DNA from: Pycnococcus provasolii
Lineage: Eukaryota > Chlorophyta > Pseudoscourfieldiophyceae > Pseudoscourfieldiales
Reading direction: 5' to 3'
Length of the DNA: 64,000 bases
Assembly (NCBI GenBank): GCA_049487715.1
Contig: CP150555.1
Coordinates: 806,001 to 870,000 of the forward strand
The notes under the pieces: generated by a model
What the model saw: the letters and a program-made list of their open reading frames with translations, nothing else
Told to the model about the DNA's origin: nothing
Databases searched by the model: none
Part shown: in pieces, positions 43,756 through 53,692 of the stretch
How the letters are laid out: each line of letters opens with the position of its first letter
Numbering within the stretch: the stretch's first letter is position 1
Made by a program: the position numbers and the translations under genes

Positions 43756-45453
43756 TCATCCATCCAACATGGGAACAATGATCGAGTCAATCATCTTGGG
43801 ATTTGCGTTGCCCTTCTTGAGCACGCCACCGACGAAAAATCCCTTGAGCTTTGTTTTGCCACCCCTGTACTGCTCGAGCTGATTTGGATTGGCGTCGACA
43901 ACCTCGCGGCACCACGCGGTGATTTGATCAGGGTCGCTCACCTGAGCGAGATTGTTGTCCTCGACGTACTGTCTCAACTCCTTCTCGTCGTTTCCAACGT
44001 CACCTCCAGTGAGTGCCGCTTTCAAAAGCTCCTTCGCCGTCTTGCCTGAAATGAGCTCCTCCGATTCGCTCAAGGTTAGAATAGCCGCGAAGATTTCCAC
44101 GGTGAGACCTGACTCGCCCGTCTTGGACGAGTTGAAGTGCCCCATGATGTCGCCAAGCACGTAGTTGCACGCGGCACGGATGACGCCTTCGTTGCCGTTC
44201 AGATGCGCGACTGTGCTATCCAGGAACGTGAGCAACCCGAACGGATTCTCGCACAGCGTTAGCGCCGTGTCCGCGGTGAGGTTCAGCGGGGGCGACTGGA
44301 TGCGCCTTCTCGTCTCGCTTGGAAGCTCGACGAACGGGAGGCGGCGATCGTGCGAGGACGTGTGATCCTCTTCGAAGCGACGTGCGAGGTCTGCGCGCAC
44401 CGCGTCGATGTCGATGCGCGTCGGTGGAAGGTCCGGCTCGGGGAAGTAGCGGTAGTCCGCCGCACCTTCCTTGGAACGCGCTGAGCGCGTCACGCCATTC
44501 GCTTCGTCCCACAGCCTCGTCTCCTGCTGGATGGCATCTCCGTCGCCAGCTTCCAGCAGAGCGAGCTGCCGCTCAGCCTCGTGGTGCACCGCCCTTGCGA
44601 TGGAGCTGAAGCTGTTTAGATTTTTCACCTCCACCTTGGTGCCAAAAGCCTCCGTGCTCTGCTTGCGCAGGCTCACGTTGACGTCGCAGCGCATCGACCC
44701 TTCGTTCAGGTTGCCGTCCGAGACACCCAGGGCGCGCACGAGCCGACGCAGCTCCTGGGCGTACTGCGAAGCCTCCGCGGGTGTGCGTATGTCTGGCTTG
44801 CTGACGATTTCGAGCAGCGGCACACCTGCACGGTTAAAGTCGACAAGCGCGTCCGCGTCGCCGTCGTACGTCAGCTTGCCAGCATCCTCCTCGAGGTGAG
44901 CTCGCTCGATGCCGACGTGCTTGACCGATCCGCCGTTCGCCTCTGGCATCTGCACCTCCAGCGTCCCACCCTCGACGATGGGCTCGTAGAACTGCGTAAT
45001 TTGGTACCCCTTGGGCAGGTCCGCGTAGAAGTACTGCTTGCGGTCCCAGTGCGCGACGCTGCGTATGCTTCCGTCGAACGCCATGCCAGCGAGCGCCGCG
45101 AGTCTCACAGCCTCCGCGTTAGGCACGGGAAGCGTTCCCGGGTGTCCGAGGCACACGGGGCACACGAGCGTGTTTGGTGCAGCGCCGTACTCGTTCGGGC
45201 ACGGGCAGAAAGCCTTGGTTTTCGTTTTCAGCTGGACGTGCGCCTCGATGCCGCACACGACTTCGTACTCGCCGTATGTTCCGTCTGATGACATGGCGCC
45301 TGAATCTGCGGATTCCGAGGCACCCCCCTTCTTCTTCTTCTTTGCGAACGTTGGTGGAAGAAGAGGAGTTCTTCTTGTTGTCCTCCTGAGGAGAAGAATG
45401 TGGCGGCGGCGTGAAAGACAGGAGGAGGAGGAGGAGGAGGAGGACATCATCAT
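43756..45453 (-). CDS. gatB: Aspartyl/glutamyl-tRNA amidotransferase subunit B, organellar
   Basis: About 565 residues from the first in-frame ATG at 45453. A Ser/Arg-rich leader (SSSCLSRRRHILLLRRTTRR) is an organelle-targeting peptide. Mature signatures: VVCGIEAHVQLKTKTKAFC, the zinc-type C-P-C...C-P-V-C set (FCPCPNEYG, LVCPVCLGHPGTLPVPN), RKQYFYADLPKGYQITQF, HLEEDAGKL, DFNRAGVPLLEIVS and NEGSMRCDVNVSLR. The C-terminal YqeY-like tail domain is present. With GatA and GatC it converts Glu-tRNA(Gln) to Gln-tRNA(Gln) in plastids and mitochondria. Fifty bases from its start recur inverted at 42326-42375. Confidence 0.95.
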   Translation of the reverse strand: MMMSSSSSSSSCLSRRRHILLLRRTTRRTPLLPPTFAKKKKKGGASESADSGAMSSDGTYGEYEVVCGIEAHVQLKTKTKAFCPCPNEYGAAPNTLVCPVCLGHPGTLPVPNAEAVRLAALAGMAFDGSIRSVAHWDRKQYFYADLPKGYQITQFYEPIVEGGTLEVQMPEANGGSVKHVGIERAHLEEDAGKLTYDGDADALVDFNRAGVPLLEIVSKPDIRTPAEASQYAQELRRLVRALGVSDGNLNEGSMRCDVNVSLRKQSTEAFGTKVEVKNLNSFSSIARAVHHEAERQLALLEAGDGDAIQQETRLWDEANGVTRSARSKEGAADYRYFPEPDLPPTRIDIDAVRADLARRFEEDHTSSHDRRLPFVELPSETRRRIQSPPLNLTADTALTLCENPFGLLTFLDSTVAHLNGNEGVIRAACNYVLGDIMGHFNSSKTGESGLTVEIFAAILTLSESEELISGKTAKELLKAALTGGDVGNDEKELRQYVEDNNLAQVSDPDQITAWCREVVDANPNQLEQYRGGKTKLKGFFVGGVLKKGNANPKMIDSIIVPMLDG

Positions 45454-45631
45454 TCTTTTTTCTTTGCTTTGTTTTGGTGTGGCTGCAAGGTGGCTGCTTG
45501 TGGAAAGACAAACAACAAAAACAACGCACAAGGGCCGGCCGCTTGTGGATAACACGGACGACGTGAAATGATGCCAATACTGTAATGTTAGATAGGTCCT
45601 GTGTCACACCGACCAATGGCAACCTATAATG

Positions 45632-45752
45632 CGCGGAAGGTCATCGGATCGAGCCCGGTTGTTGATACGATTTTCGACTTTCAGTCAACGTATCGTCGAT
45701 ATATGCATTAAAGTCAGCATAGCTCAGTTTATGGTAGAGCATCCGCTTAACA
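45632..45752 (+). tRNA. Permuted tRNA-Val(AAC)
   Basis: 3' half at 45632-45667: anticodon-stem strand GCGGA, variable AGGTC, T-arm ATCGG-ATCGAGC-CCGGT, acceptor TGTTGAT, discriminator A. A 45-nt intervening segment follows, then the 5' half at 45713-45752: acceptor GTCAGCA, D-arm GCTC...GAGC, anticodon stem TCCGC and loop TT-AAC-A. Acceptor pairs 7/7 (two G-U) and anticodon stem 5/5. Leader CAATGGCAA (45614-45622) and trailer TTGCGATTG (45755-45763) pair 8/9, giving the extra helix expected around the split anticodon loop. A T-run at 45769-45779 is the Pol III terminator. Val by anticodon AAC. Confidence 0.87.
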
Positions 45753-46838
45753 ATTTGCGATTGTTCTATTTTTTTTTTTGACCAACAACACCATGAGGGA
45801 ACACTTGAGGAAATAGTAATAGAAAATGAAGCGGAGCACCCTGATGTCAAAAGTAACGACGAATGAATTATAGTTGACCCGCGGCATGGATAAATGAAAA
45901 ATGATCCTGACTATAAGCTCTTAGACTCTCCACCTCCACGGTTCATGATGGACGTAGTATATGCATGGAACAGTAATTAAGCATTTGAGATGACGCGACG
46001 ATGGAACGGATCCACCAAAACTAGCTGAATTGATCCATTGGAGGTTGGAAGCGGTTCGTTCAGCAGTCCTCGGTCATCAAGAGAAGTCTCGGTTAACCGG
46101 CATCGCTGGTAATGGATTGTTGGGGTCGATGAGCTCGATTTTATGATCGAATTGGGAATGATCTGGAAGACGATCGCAGTTAGAACCTGGGGGCTGTAAG
46201 CAAGAGTTGGAAAACGCAATCAACAATGATAAGGACTATCAAGCGTACCTAGCCGATCTCGTAATCCGGGATGGATTTCTATATTATGAACCTTGATCGA
46301 GCTTTATCCTTTTAGTGACTAACCCGGACTTTTCTCCCGGGTCGAACGGCACGTGCATGACCTCACGGGTGCAACTGCCCGCCGTGCACATCTGGTCGGA
46401 CTTTCCAACGCCGAGCACCACTCCGGTAGCCGGTAGCCCTAGCCCTGGCCCTACCCTAAGAGCTCCTCAAGCCGATGCGTCAGCGAGCGATGCGAGCGCA
46501 TCCTTCCATGCGTCAGCGACGCGATGCCCCTCCGTGCGTCAGCGACGCGATGCGTGCGCATCCTCCGTGCGTCAGCGACGCGATGCGAACGCATCTTCCA
46601 TGCGTCAGCGACGCGATGCGTGCACGTCTTGCAGCGTGCGCATAGGGCTCCACCCAATCCCCCAATCACCCACAGGCATCTCATGTTCCATCAAGTTAGT
46701 TGCGGAGAGAGTGTTAGAAGTACTACAAGCTCACTCGCTTGTTTTCTTACGGGAGTAGTAAATGTATAACCCCCGCCCCCCGCATATCATCGTACGTTCA
46801 ACCAAAAAAAAACTCGCAAGTATTTTGCAAGGTAAGGT
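45753..46838. other. Spacer between the two tRNA-Val genes
   Basis: AT-richer spacer with no supported gene, apart from the 33-bp minisatellite (separate entry). A minus-strand frame at 45977-46219 reads somewhat protein-like (PTIHYQRCRLTETSLDDRGLLNEPL) but matches nothing I know; it may be a decayed mobile-element fragment. Confidence 0.35.
46474..46634. repeat. 33-bp minisatellite
   Basis: About five imperfect units built around GCGTCAGCGACGCGATGCG. Each contains a small palindrome, GCGTC-AGC-GACGC. Confidence 0.75.
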
Positions 46839-46934
46839 TGTGAAGCGTACGCTCTGCCAACTGAGCTATCAGAGCATTGCCTTATATCAGGGCGTTCATA
46901 CTCTAAGCCGGGCTCGATCCGACGACCTTACGCG
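46839..46934 (-). tRNA. Permuted tRNA-Val(CAC)
   Basis: Minus strand, 3' half first (46934-46899): anticodon strand GCGTA, variable AGGTC, T-arm GTCGG-ATCGAGC-CCGGC, acceptor TTAGAGT, discriminator A. A 23-nt intervening segment follows, then the 5' half (46875-46839): acceptor GCTCTGA, D-arm GCTCAGTTGGCAGAGC, stem TACGC, loop TT-CAC-A. Acceptor pairs 7/7 (two G-U), anticodon stem 5/5, D and T stems intact. T-run on the minus strand at 46804-46812. The T-loop starts with A instead of the usual T, as in tRNA-Val(AAC). Confidence 0.85.
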
Positions 46935-47119
46935 AGATCTAACGATGGAAGGGGAAAAGGTCCGTGACACAAACAAGCAAGGATGGTGTGGTGTTGATCG
47001 CGGTTCTGTTTGCGCCTCCTTCCGCGCGCTCCCAAAACCTGTCGCCGCTCCTCTTGAGCACGCCATTCTCACTTGCGTCGTCCGTCGCCAAGACGAGCAA
47101 AGATAGAACAACAATTTTA

Positions 47120-49088
47120 ATGACGCGCACCTTGTTGTTTCCTTTTGCTCGGGCGGTGATACGGCAGTTTTCGGCCAAGACGACAAAAACAAAAACAAAT
47201 CCTTTGCCACCAGCCGCCAAGTCGCGTGTTTCTGCCTCAGCCGAAACGGCTCCAAAGACGCCGCCGCCAACGAAAGAAGGTCAGGGCAAACCACCACCAT
47301 CTTCTTCCGGACCATCATCAACAGCCCAAACTCAAACCCCTGCTCTACTTGCGGCTGCAGGCGTGTCGGCGGGTGCGGCGTTGGCGTACTACCAGTACGG
47401 AGTAGGGGCAAAAAAGAAGGGCATTCCTGACGTCGTGCAGTCGTCGGAGCACGTCATCCCTGACGACGCGCCTCCAGCGTTACGTACCGACGACGCCGAT
47501 GACAGCGTCAGCCATAAAGAGGAGTACAAGTTGGAACTTGACGAAACGCAGCAGCAGGTGCTCGCTGACTTTCTCTCGGATGCGTTCAAGGACGACACGG
47601 CGACATCCGAGGAGACGCAACCACCTGAACCACCACCACCACCACCACCACCGCCGCCGCCACCACCACCACCACCTGCTGCTGCTGCTTCTTCCTCCCC
47701 AGAAGAAGAGATCTCATCTTCTGCTCCACCAGAGACACCACAAGAAGTACCCACCACACAACATTCACAGCCTCAAGAATCTATCATCCAACAGACGACT
47801 CCAGAAGAGTCTTCACCTGAGCAGCAACAGCAACAACAACAGCAAATGCTCTCAGCGGCACGGCTCGTGCAGTACGCCATTGAGACGAATCGTGGGCCAT
47901 CGTCCAACACGGATGGAACTGTGAACTACGCCGAGTACGGCGCGATGCATCGCCAAGCTTTGGCTGATGCCGAGGTTCTGGAGAGTGCTCTCAAGCACCA
48001 GCAGGAGGAGCTCGAGGTACGCCGTAAGCATTCTGCCCCCTCCCCCTCCTCTCAGCAAAATCACGCCCTTTAGACTTGTACTCACCGCGCGCGTCTCTCT
48101 TTGATGATGCGAATTTGTCGGCCTTAACCGAGGGCAGAGCCACCTTTGTGTCTGTTGGAAAATCTCTAGAATGTTCGCTTTCGCTTCCGTACTAACATCC
48201 TACCATTCAACACACAAAAAAAAACACCTTCAGAAAAATTTTGAAGGTCTCACGAACCAAAAAGAGCAGGAGCTTTCGCACATAGCGTCGGAGAAGGCTC
48301 TCGCGCTGCGTCGCAAGCTCGAGCTGCTCGAGGCTGAGCGCACGCAGCTGCAAGAGAAGCAGGTTGCCCTCGATCAGCAGCGCCAGGCGAGCGAGGAGGC
48401 GACTGTCGCGGATCTCCGCGAGCGCGCCGCTGCTCTGGCTTCCCTTCGCACCGAGGTGGCGGCTCTCGCGGGAGCCTTCTCGAGGAGGTCGGAGGAGCAG
48501 CGTGCAAGTCACCTTGCGCACCAGCTGCAGAGCGTGGCGGCACAGCTGAATCCGCATTTGCCATGCCGCTCTTCGGACCTGAGACTCGCGGCGGACAGTC
48601 TGGTGGGTTTGGCTCAGGCGAGCGGCGGCGCCGACGACGGCCTGCTGACGCTCGCGGCTGGCGTGCTTGCGGACGTCGCCGCGGAGGATGGTGTCGTACC
48701 CACGCACGCGCATCTCGCGTCCACTCTCCCCGAGCTTCGTGCATCGGCGGGAGCCGTCTGGCTGCTCGACGAGGCGGCGGAGGGCGGCGTGATTTCGCGC
48801 GCCGCGGCTCGGATGTTTGCCGCGCTGCGCATGCGCGAGCGTGCTGGTGTGACATCGTCGAGAGGGAACGGGTGCGAGGCGACGTTCGCGCGCGTTGAGG
48901 CGGCGGTGGCTGAGGGAAATCTGCTTGGGGCTGTGATCGCGCTCGAGGCGTCGACAAGCCATGCGGGGATTGCCGCGCGTGAGACGGTGGCGCCGTGGTG
49001 TTTACAGGCGAGACAGCGCGCTTCCGTAGACGAGGGAGCGCGCCTCCTCTCCGCATACGCGGCAACGGTGGCGGCAAGTTTCGTGTAA
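47120..49088 (+). CDS. MIC60: MICOS complex subunit Mic60 (mitofilin), one intron
   Basis: Two exons, 47120-48016 and 48234-49088, about 583 residues. The intron is GT-AG, 217 nt, phase 0, with a TACTAAC branch site at about 48190 and a CAG acceptor at 48233. The ATG at 47120 starts an amphipathic Arg-rich presequence (MTRTLLFPFARAVIRQFSAK), then a membrane segment at about 74-93 (PALLAAAGVSAGAALAYYQY), a proline-rich and Q-rich stretch, a long coiled coil (KEQELSHIASEKALALRRKLELLEAERTQL...) and the C-terminal mitofilin domain. Mic60 sits in the inner membrane and shapes cristae junctions. The 14-proline run is unusual for the family. Confidence 0.87.
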
Positions 49089-49592
49089 GAAGAAGAAGAT
49101 AGATGGGCTCACATAAAGCTCTGTTTCTTGTTTAGATTTTTGTTTTTTTTTTCCAAAATGGGGGCACCACAACTTCTATGGATAGCAAGCACACGGCTGA
49201 ATAATTATAAATACTGTATCGCGTCCTCCTCACCCAAGCACGGAAAACTCACGACGACTCAGGCGAGCGTCACCTCCTACCTCGACTCGACAAAAAAAAA
49301 AAATAAGATGTGTGTAAGCTACTTGTTTTAAAACCAAACGTTGTTTTGTTTGGCTTGGTTGTGTCTGGCGGCTACGACGGTTGGACAACCGTCTTCAACC
49401 CGAGCACGGGTAAGCGTCGTCAAGTTGGCCACTTCGTGAGTCCGGGTACGGACGGGCGTCTGCATGGCGACAACCCCACCGCGTACCAGATGTGGAGTAA
49501 GTGAGGTAGTTTGTACACGACCACTGTAAAGTTCACATATGTATAGTATGCACTGCAGAGGAGCTAGAGTTTGATTCATCAGGTTTTCAACG
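49089..49592. other. Intergenic region with an exon-like piece
   Basis: A plus-strand frame at about 49349-49504 reads LFGLVVSGGYDGWTTVFNPSTGKRRQVGHFVSPGTDGRLHGDNPTA before a stop. Its composition looks coding, but it has no start and no recognised family; possibly a last exon or remnant. Confidence 0.3.
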
Positions 49593-50534
49593 TTAGTTTG
49601 TTACAGTCAATCGGTCGTGGGTAAAAAATGGCCCAACGACGCCTTCAGGGGGTGCCTGGCCGCTGTAGTTGTATCCCCAGCACGCGATACTACCGTCGCG
49701 TCGCAACGCCAGCGAGTGATGGCCACCCGCGGCGATCGCGACGAAGTCGCCGTCCAAGCCGTCGGGAGGTGCTTGGCCGTGTTCGTTGTTCCCCCAGCAC
49801 GCGACGCTCCCGTCGCGTCCCAACGCAAGCGAGTGAACAGCACCTGCGGCGATCGCGACGAAGTCGCCGTCGATGCCGTCGGGAGGTGCCTGGCCGTGTT
49901 CGTTGTTCCCCCAGCACGCGACGCTCCCGTCGCGTCCCAACGCAAGCGAGTGAACAGCACCTGCGGCGATCTCGACGAAGTTGCCGTCGACGCCGTTTGG
50001 AGGCGCCTGGCCGTGTCTGTTCGTTCCCCCCCAGCACGCGATGTTGCCGTTGCGTCGCAACGCTAGCGAGTGTTCCATACCGGCAGCGATGGCGACGAAG
50101 TTGCTGTCGTCGCTAGTGGGAGGCGCTTTGCCATAGAGATTGCCTCCCCAGCACGCGACGCTCCCGTCGCGTCGTATCGCCAGCGAGTGACTAAGACCTC
50201 CGGCGACCGCGACGAAGTCGCCGTCGACGCCAGCGGGAGGCGCTTTGCCGGAGAGATTTTCTCCCCAGCACGCGACGCTCCCGTCGCGTCGTATCGCCAA
50301 CGAGTAATCATTACCTGCGGCGACCGCGACGAAGTCACCGTCGATGCCGTCGGGAGGCGCTCGGCCGTAGAGGTTGTATCCCCAACAAGCGACGCTCCCG
50401 TCGCGTCGTATCGCCAAGGAGTGACTACCACCAGCGGCAATCACACAGCCAAATCGCTCACGCTCTTTGGTCATTCTGCGTTCGTGCTGCCACTTGAAGA
50501 AGACACGGACAGCGGCTTCTGCGCGTTCGTCCAT
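49593..50534 (-). CDS. RCC1-repeat beta-propeller protein
   Basis: About 313 residues from the ATG at 50534 (MDERAEAAVRVFFKWQ). Seven to eight nearly identical 39-residue repeats of the form VAIAAGxxHSLALRRDGSVACWGxNxxGQAPP, encoded by 117-bp DNA repeats with high nucleotide identity. The HSLALxxDGxVxCWG motif is the RCC1/BLIP-II propeller signature. The APPDG link is typical of protist and bacterial RCC1-like sensors, not of the canonical Ran exchange factor. The close DNA identity between repeats points to recent internal duplication or conversion. Partner and location are unknown. Confidence 0.8.
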   Translation of the reverse strand: MDERAEAAVRVFFKWQHERRMTKERERFGCVIAAGGSHSLAIRRDGSVACWGYNLYGRAPPDGIDGDFVAVAAGNDYSLAIRRDGSVACWGENLSGKAPPAGVDGDFVAVAGGLSHSLAIRRDGSVACWGGNLYGKAPPTSDDSNFVAIAAGMEHSLALRRNGNIACWGGTNRHGQAPPNGVDGNFVEIAAGAVHSLALGRDGSVACWGNNEHGQAPPDGIDGDFVAIAAGAVHSLALGRDGSVACWGNNEHGQAPPDGLDGDFVAIAAGGHHSLALRRDGSIACWGYNYSGQAPPEGVVGPFFTHDRLTVTN

Positions 50535-51917
50535 CTTTATGTTATGCGTGACTTGACGGAATGGACGGGATTTACCTCGCAGATAGGCGTCGAGAAGAGG
50601 ATGAGTGAAGATGAGCAGGTTCCGAAAAGGTTCGACGGAAAAAAACAAAACCCAAACCCCTAAACGCAACTTCCTGAGAGAGGATCCCTGTAGGGGATTC
50701 CTACCGGTGATTTGAATGATGAGACCGCGGCGTATCAAGTCTAGAACCTGATGTGAAAACGTCTTGAGTTACGACGCGTCGGCGCGATGCAGCACGCTAT
50801 TGGTATATGAGAGTTGTTACGGAATAGGAATGAACCTGTTACTAGAAGAAAGGGGAAAGGTGTCGTGCGCCAGCACCTGCGCGCGCAGTTGTTAAGGATT
50901 AAGGAAAAAGGGGCACCCACCCATTGGTGAATTGGTGTGGGGCATCAGTGGTTAATTAATGAGTGGAGAGAGTACAACCTCAATCGCGTCCACGCGCTCA
51001 ACGGTTGCGACATCTTGTGATTATCTCTTAGGTCACGTGATTTTCTTTGTGGTTATATTTTATGGTTATATGTTGTGTAGTGTCGTGGCGCATGGTGGTG
51101 GGTGGCGTGGCGGTGTTGAGGTGAGGAAAGAGTGCAGGTGGCACCAATGTGTTTGATGTGTTTAGGGTTTAAGGAAAGGAGCAGAGGTAGGTGGCATCAA
51201 CGTGTTTGATTTGTTTGGTGATAACCCCTTTGCTTGAGGAGTGGTGAGAGAGGAGGCGATAGGTGATAGGCCGAAAGTGACAATAAGAAAAAGTGACAAT
51301 AAGGAATTCCCGACTTTATTCGTTGTTCAAGAGTGGCCCCCCCCCCCGCAATTGCTAGTCAAACGAACACCTAGATAGATAGTTATGAGACAATTTAAGA
51401 TGTGGAAACTTGTGGAAACCAAAAACTGCACACTCGTCGACCCTCCGCCGGTAGGTGAGAAAGTTTCGCATTTCAAGGCAGCTACGGCAATATGAGGTAC
51501 CGTTTGGGTAAAGTGGCATCCCGCACTGACCTTCAGAGGGCACAAGAAAGATATCAATTGGGAGTCGTACAACCACGACGGCACCAACATCGTGTCCGCA
51601 AGCGTTGACAATACCAATCTTGCCCACTGAGTCCGACGTCGGCAATAAGCATCCACGCACACTCAAGGTCATCAGAACCCTCTCGGACTCGCTCGAGAAG
51701 CAAGTACGACGGCGCGGAGCCGGCGGGTGCGCCTATTGGCACAACACCACAACATCACCGCGCTACTTGGTGATATGGCAAGATATCGCCGGAAACGGCG
51801 GGCTAAACAAATGGCTGTTGTTATTAACTTCGTTCTGCACGACGCTGGCCGACGGTCGGCCGCATACCGGAGGCAAATTTTTTTTTCAACATGTGTGTCA
51901 AACTGCAAGCCTGGCAA
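50535..51917. other. Distal host region before the telomeric array
   Basis: No supported gene over 1.4 kb. A minus-strand frame at 51355-51672 (LPIDIFLVPSEGQCGMPLYPNGTSYCRSCLEMRNFL) looks partly coding but has no clear family. A C-run lies at 51337-51349. The host sequence ends abruptly at the first TTAGGG repeat. Confidence 0.4.
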
Positions 51918-52143
51918 TTAGGGTTACAATTAGGGTTACAATTAGGGTTACAATTAGGGTTACAATTAGGGTTACAATTAGGGTTACAATTAGGGTTACA
52001 ATTAGGGTTAGGGTTACAATTAGGGTTAGGGTTAGGGTTAGGGTTAGGGTTAGGGTTAGGGTTAGGGTTAGGGTTAGGGTTAGGGTTAGGGTTAGGGTTA
52101 GGGTTAGGGTTAGGGTTAGGGTTAGGGTTAGGGTTAGGGTTAG
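51918..52143 (+). repeat. Telomeric repeat tract 1 (proximal, with variant repeats)
   Basis: Begins with alternating TTAGGG and TTACAA hexamers (about eight 12-bp pairs), then about 20 uninterrupted TTAGGG repeats, ending TTAG at 52143. The G-rich strand runs 5'-3' to the right, as at a right-hand chromosome end. Confidence 0.95.
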
Positions 52144-52593
52144 ATACCTTTACAGGAGCCAAGGAATTGCAAGGCTGTTTTTCTATAGTGGGAGACGCCC
52201 CTTTGCAATTAAATAAATCATTTTTTTGTAAGGGGACCCCCCCGACTTTCCTTGGATTTTTTTTTCTCGACCAAAAAGGTCCAGAGGCTCAAATGGAAGC
52301 CTCCCTTGAACGGTTTTTTTTGGTCGAGCTCCTGCTCGGTTAATTCGTATTTTCAATTAATAATTCGCTTGTATGGGAGGTTAAGGTGGCAAAACGGATT
52401 ATTAAGCCACTGAAATGCCAGCGTACCCCTTGTTTCCGGAGGCCTTTTGGTCGAAGAATGCAATTAAAAAGCATTTTATATTTGGTGAAAGGTGTGTATT
52501 AGGCTGGCAAGGCTGGCGGATGGTTATAAAATGCCTGCCAGGATTGCATTCACAAAATAAACGGTGTATACCCTAACACTCCCTTCCCTCTGC

Positions 52594-52646
52594 CGACCAT
52601 TTTGGTCGAGCCCGACCAAAATGGTCCAGCCCGACCAAAATGGTCG
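52594..52646. promoter_or_regulatory. Iteron-like hairpin cluster, candidate Rep binding site/origin (copy 1)
   Basis: Three CGACCA-nnn-TGGTC(G/C) short hairpins start at 52594, 52613 and 52632, exactly 19 bp apart. A second pair starts at 52748 and 52767, again 19 bp apart. Single TTTGGTCG or CGACCAAA copies lie at about 52268, 52317 and 52447. The regular phasing is typical of iterons bound by Rep initiators; function is inferred. Confidence 0.6.
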
Positions 52647-53019
52647 ACAAAATTTTTTTGTGCGGTATTGCGAAAACAAAGTGCCTGCGTTACTCCCCCC
52701 ATCTGACTGGTTATGCCCATGCAAAAAAAACGCCATTGATTTTTTACCGACCATTTTGGTCCAGCCCGACCAAAATGTATGGGGCTTTTTTTGGAACCCC
52801 CAATCCCAAACCCTTAATTTCAAACCCCGCAATTTCTAAGTCTCAATCCCCCAATCTCAAACCCCAAAGCTTAAACCCCAATCTCAAACCCCTCATCGTG
52901 AACCCCCAAACGTAAACCCCGAATCGTAAACCCCCAAACGTAAACCCCGAATCGTAAACCCCCAATCTTAAACCCCCAATCTCAAAACCCCAACCCAAAC
53001 CCCCAATTGTAAACCCCCA

Positions 53020-53445
53020 ATCTCAAACCCCCAATCTCAAACCCCCAATCTGTAACCCTAACTGTAACCCTAACCCTAATCAAAAAACCCTAACCTTGGA
53101 ACCCCCAATCTCAAACCCCCAATCTCAAACCCCCAATCTGTAACCCTAACTGTAACCCTAACCCTAATCAAAAAACCCTAACCTTTGAACCCCCAATCTC
53201 GAACCCCCAATCTCAAACCCCGAATCTGTAACCCTAACTGTAACCCTAACCCTAATCAAAAAACCCTAACCTTGGAACCCCCAATCTCGAACCCCCAATC
53301 TCAAACCCCGAATCTGTAACCCTAACTGTAACCCTAACCCTAATCAAAAAACCCTAACCTTGGAACCCCCAATCCCGAACCCCCAATCTCAAACCCCCAA
53401 TCTGTAACCTTAACTGTAACCCTAACCCTAATCAAAAAACCCAAC
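53020..53445. repeat. 88-bp satellite with CCCTAA core (copy 1)
   Basis: Five units of 88 bp (anchor AATCAAAAAACCC at 53081, 53169, 53257, 53345, 53433), each mixing ACCCCCAATCTC with TGTAACCCTAACTGTAACC. A looser C-rich prelude with AACCCCGAATCGTAA occupies 52795-53020. The telomere-like CCCTAA is in the opposite orientation to the flanking TTAGGG tracts. Confidence 0.9.
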
Positions 53446-53692
53446 CCTTTAATTGGACGGCAGAAACTGTCTGTTTGAATTGGAGGGCTACGATCTATTT
53501 GAGATGTGAAGGACACCTGGCATGACTTCGTTACCATTACAACTGGTGCATCCCCTTTTAATTGAATTGTTTTCTGCCCCGTCCCAGTCCCCGTCCCTTT
53601 CTTCTTGGAGGAGTGACTCAGACTCTGCTCTCCCTTCCCTCTCTCCTCCCGACATCTCCGCCCCCCCCATCCTTTCTTTTTCCACAGCCGCC

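Noticed and set aside
46439-46640. Regular GCGTCAGCGACGC repeats as a CRISPR array
   Set aside because: Units are directly adjacent, there are no unique spacers, and the genome is eukaryotic.
51824-52162. Long minus-strand and plus-strand ORFs of NPNPNP, GLGLGL and RVRVRV repeats across the TTAGGG tracts (also 59116-59319)
   Set aside because: A hexamer repeat has no stop in any phase, so these frames are open by composition only.
52524-52832. Minus-strand 102-codon ORF in the left part of the element
   Set aside because: It is the translation of the CGACCA/TGGTCG hairpin cluster and C-rich block, which explain the sequence better as DNA sites.
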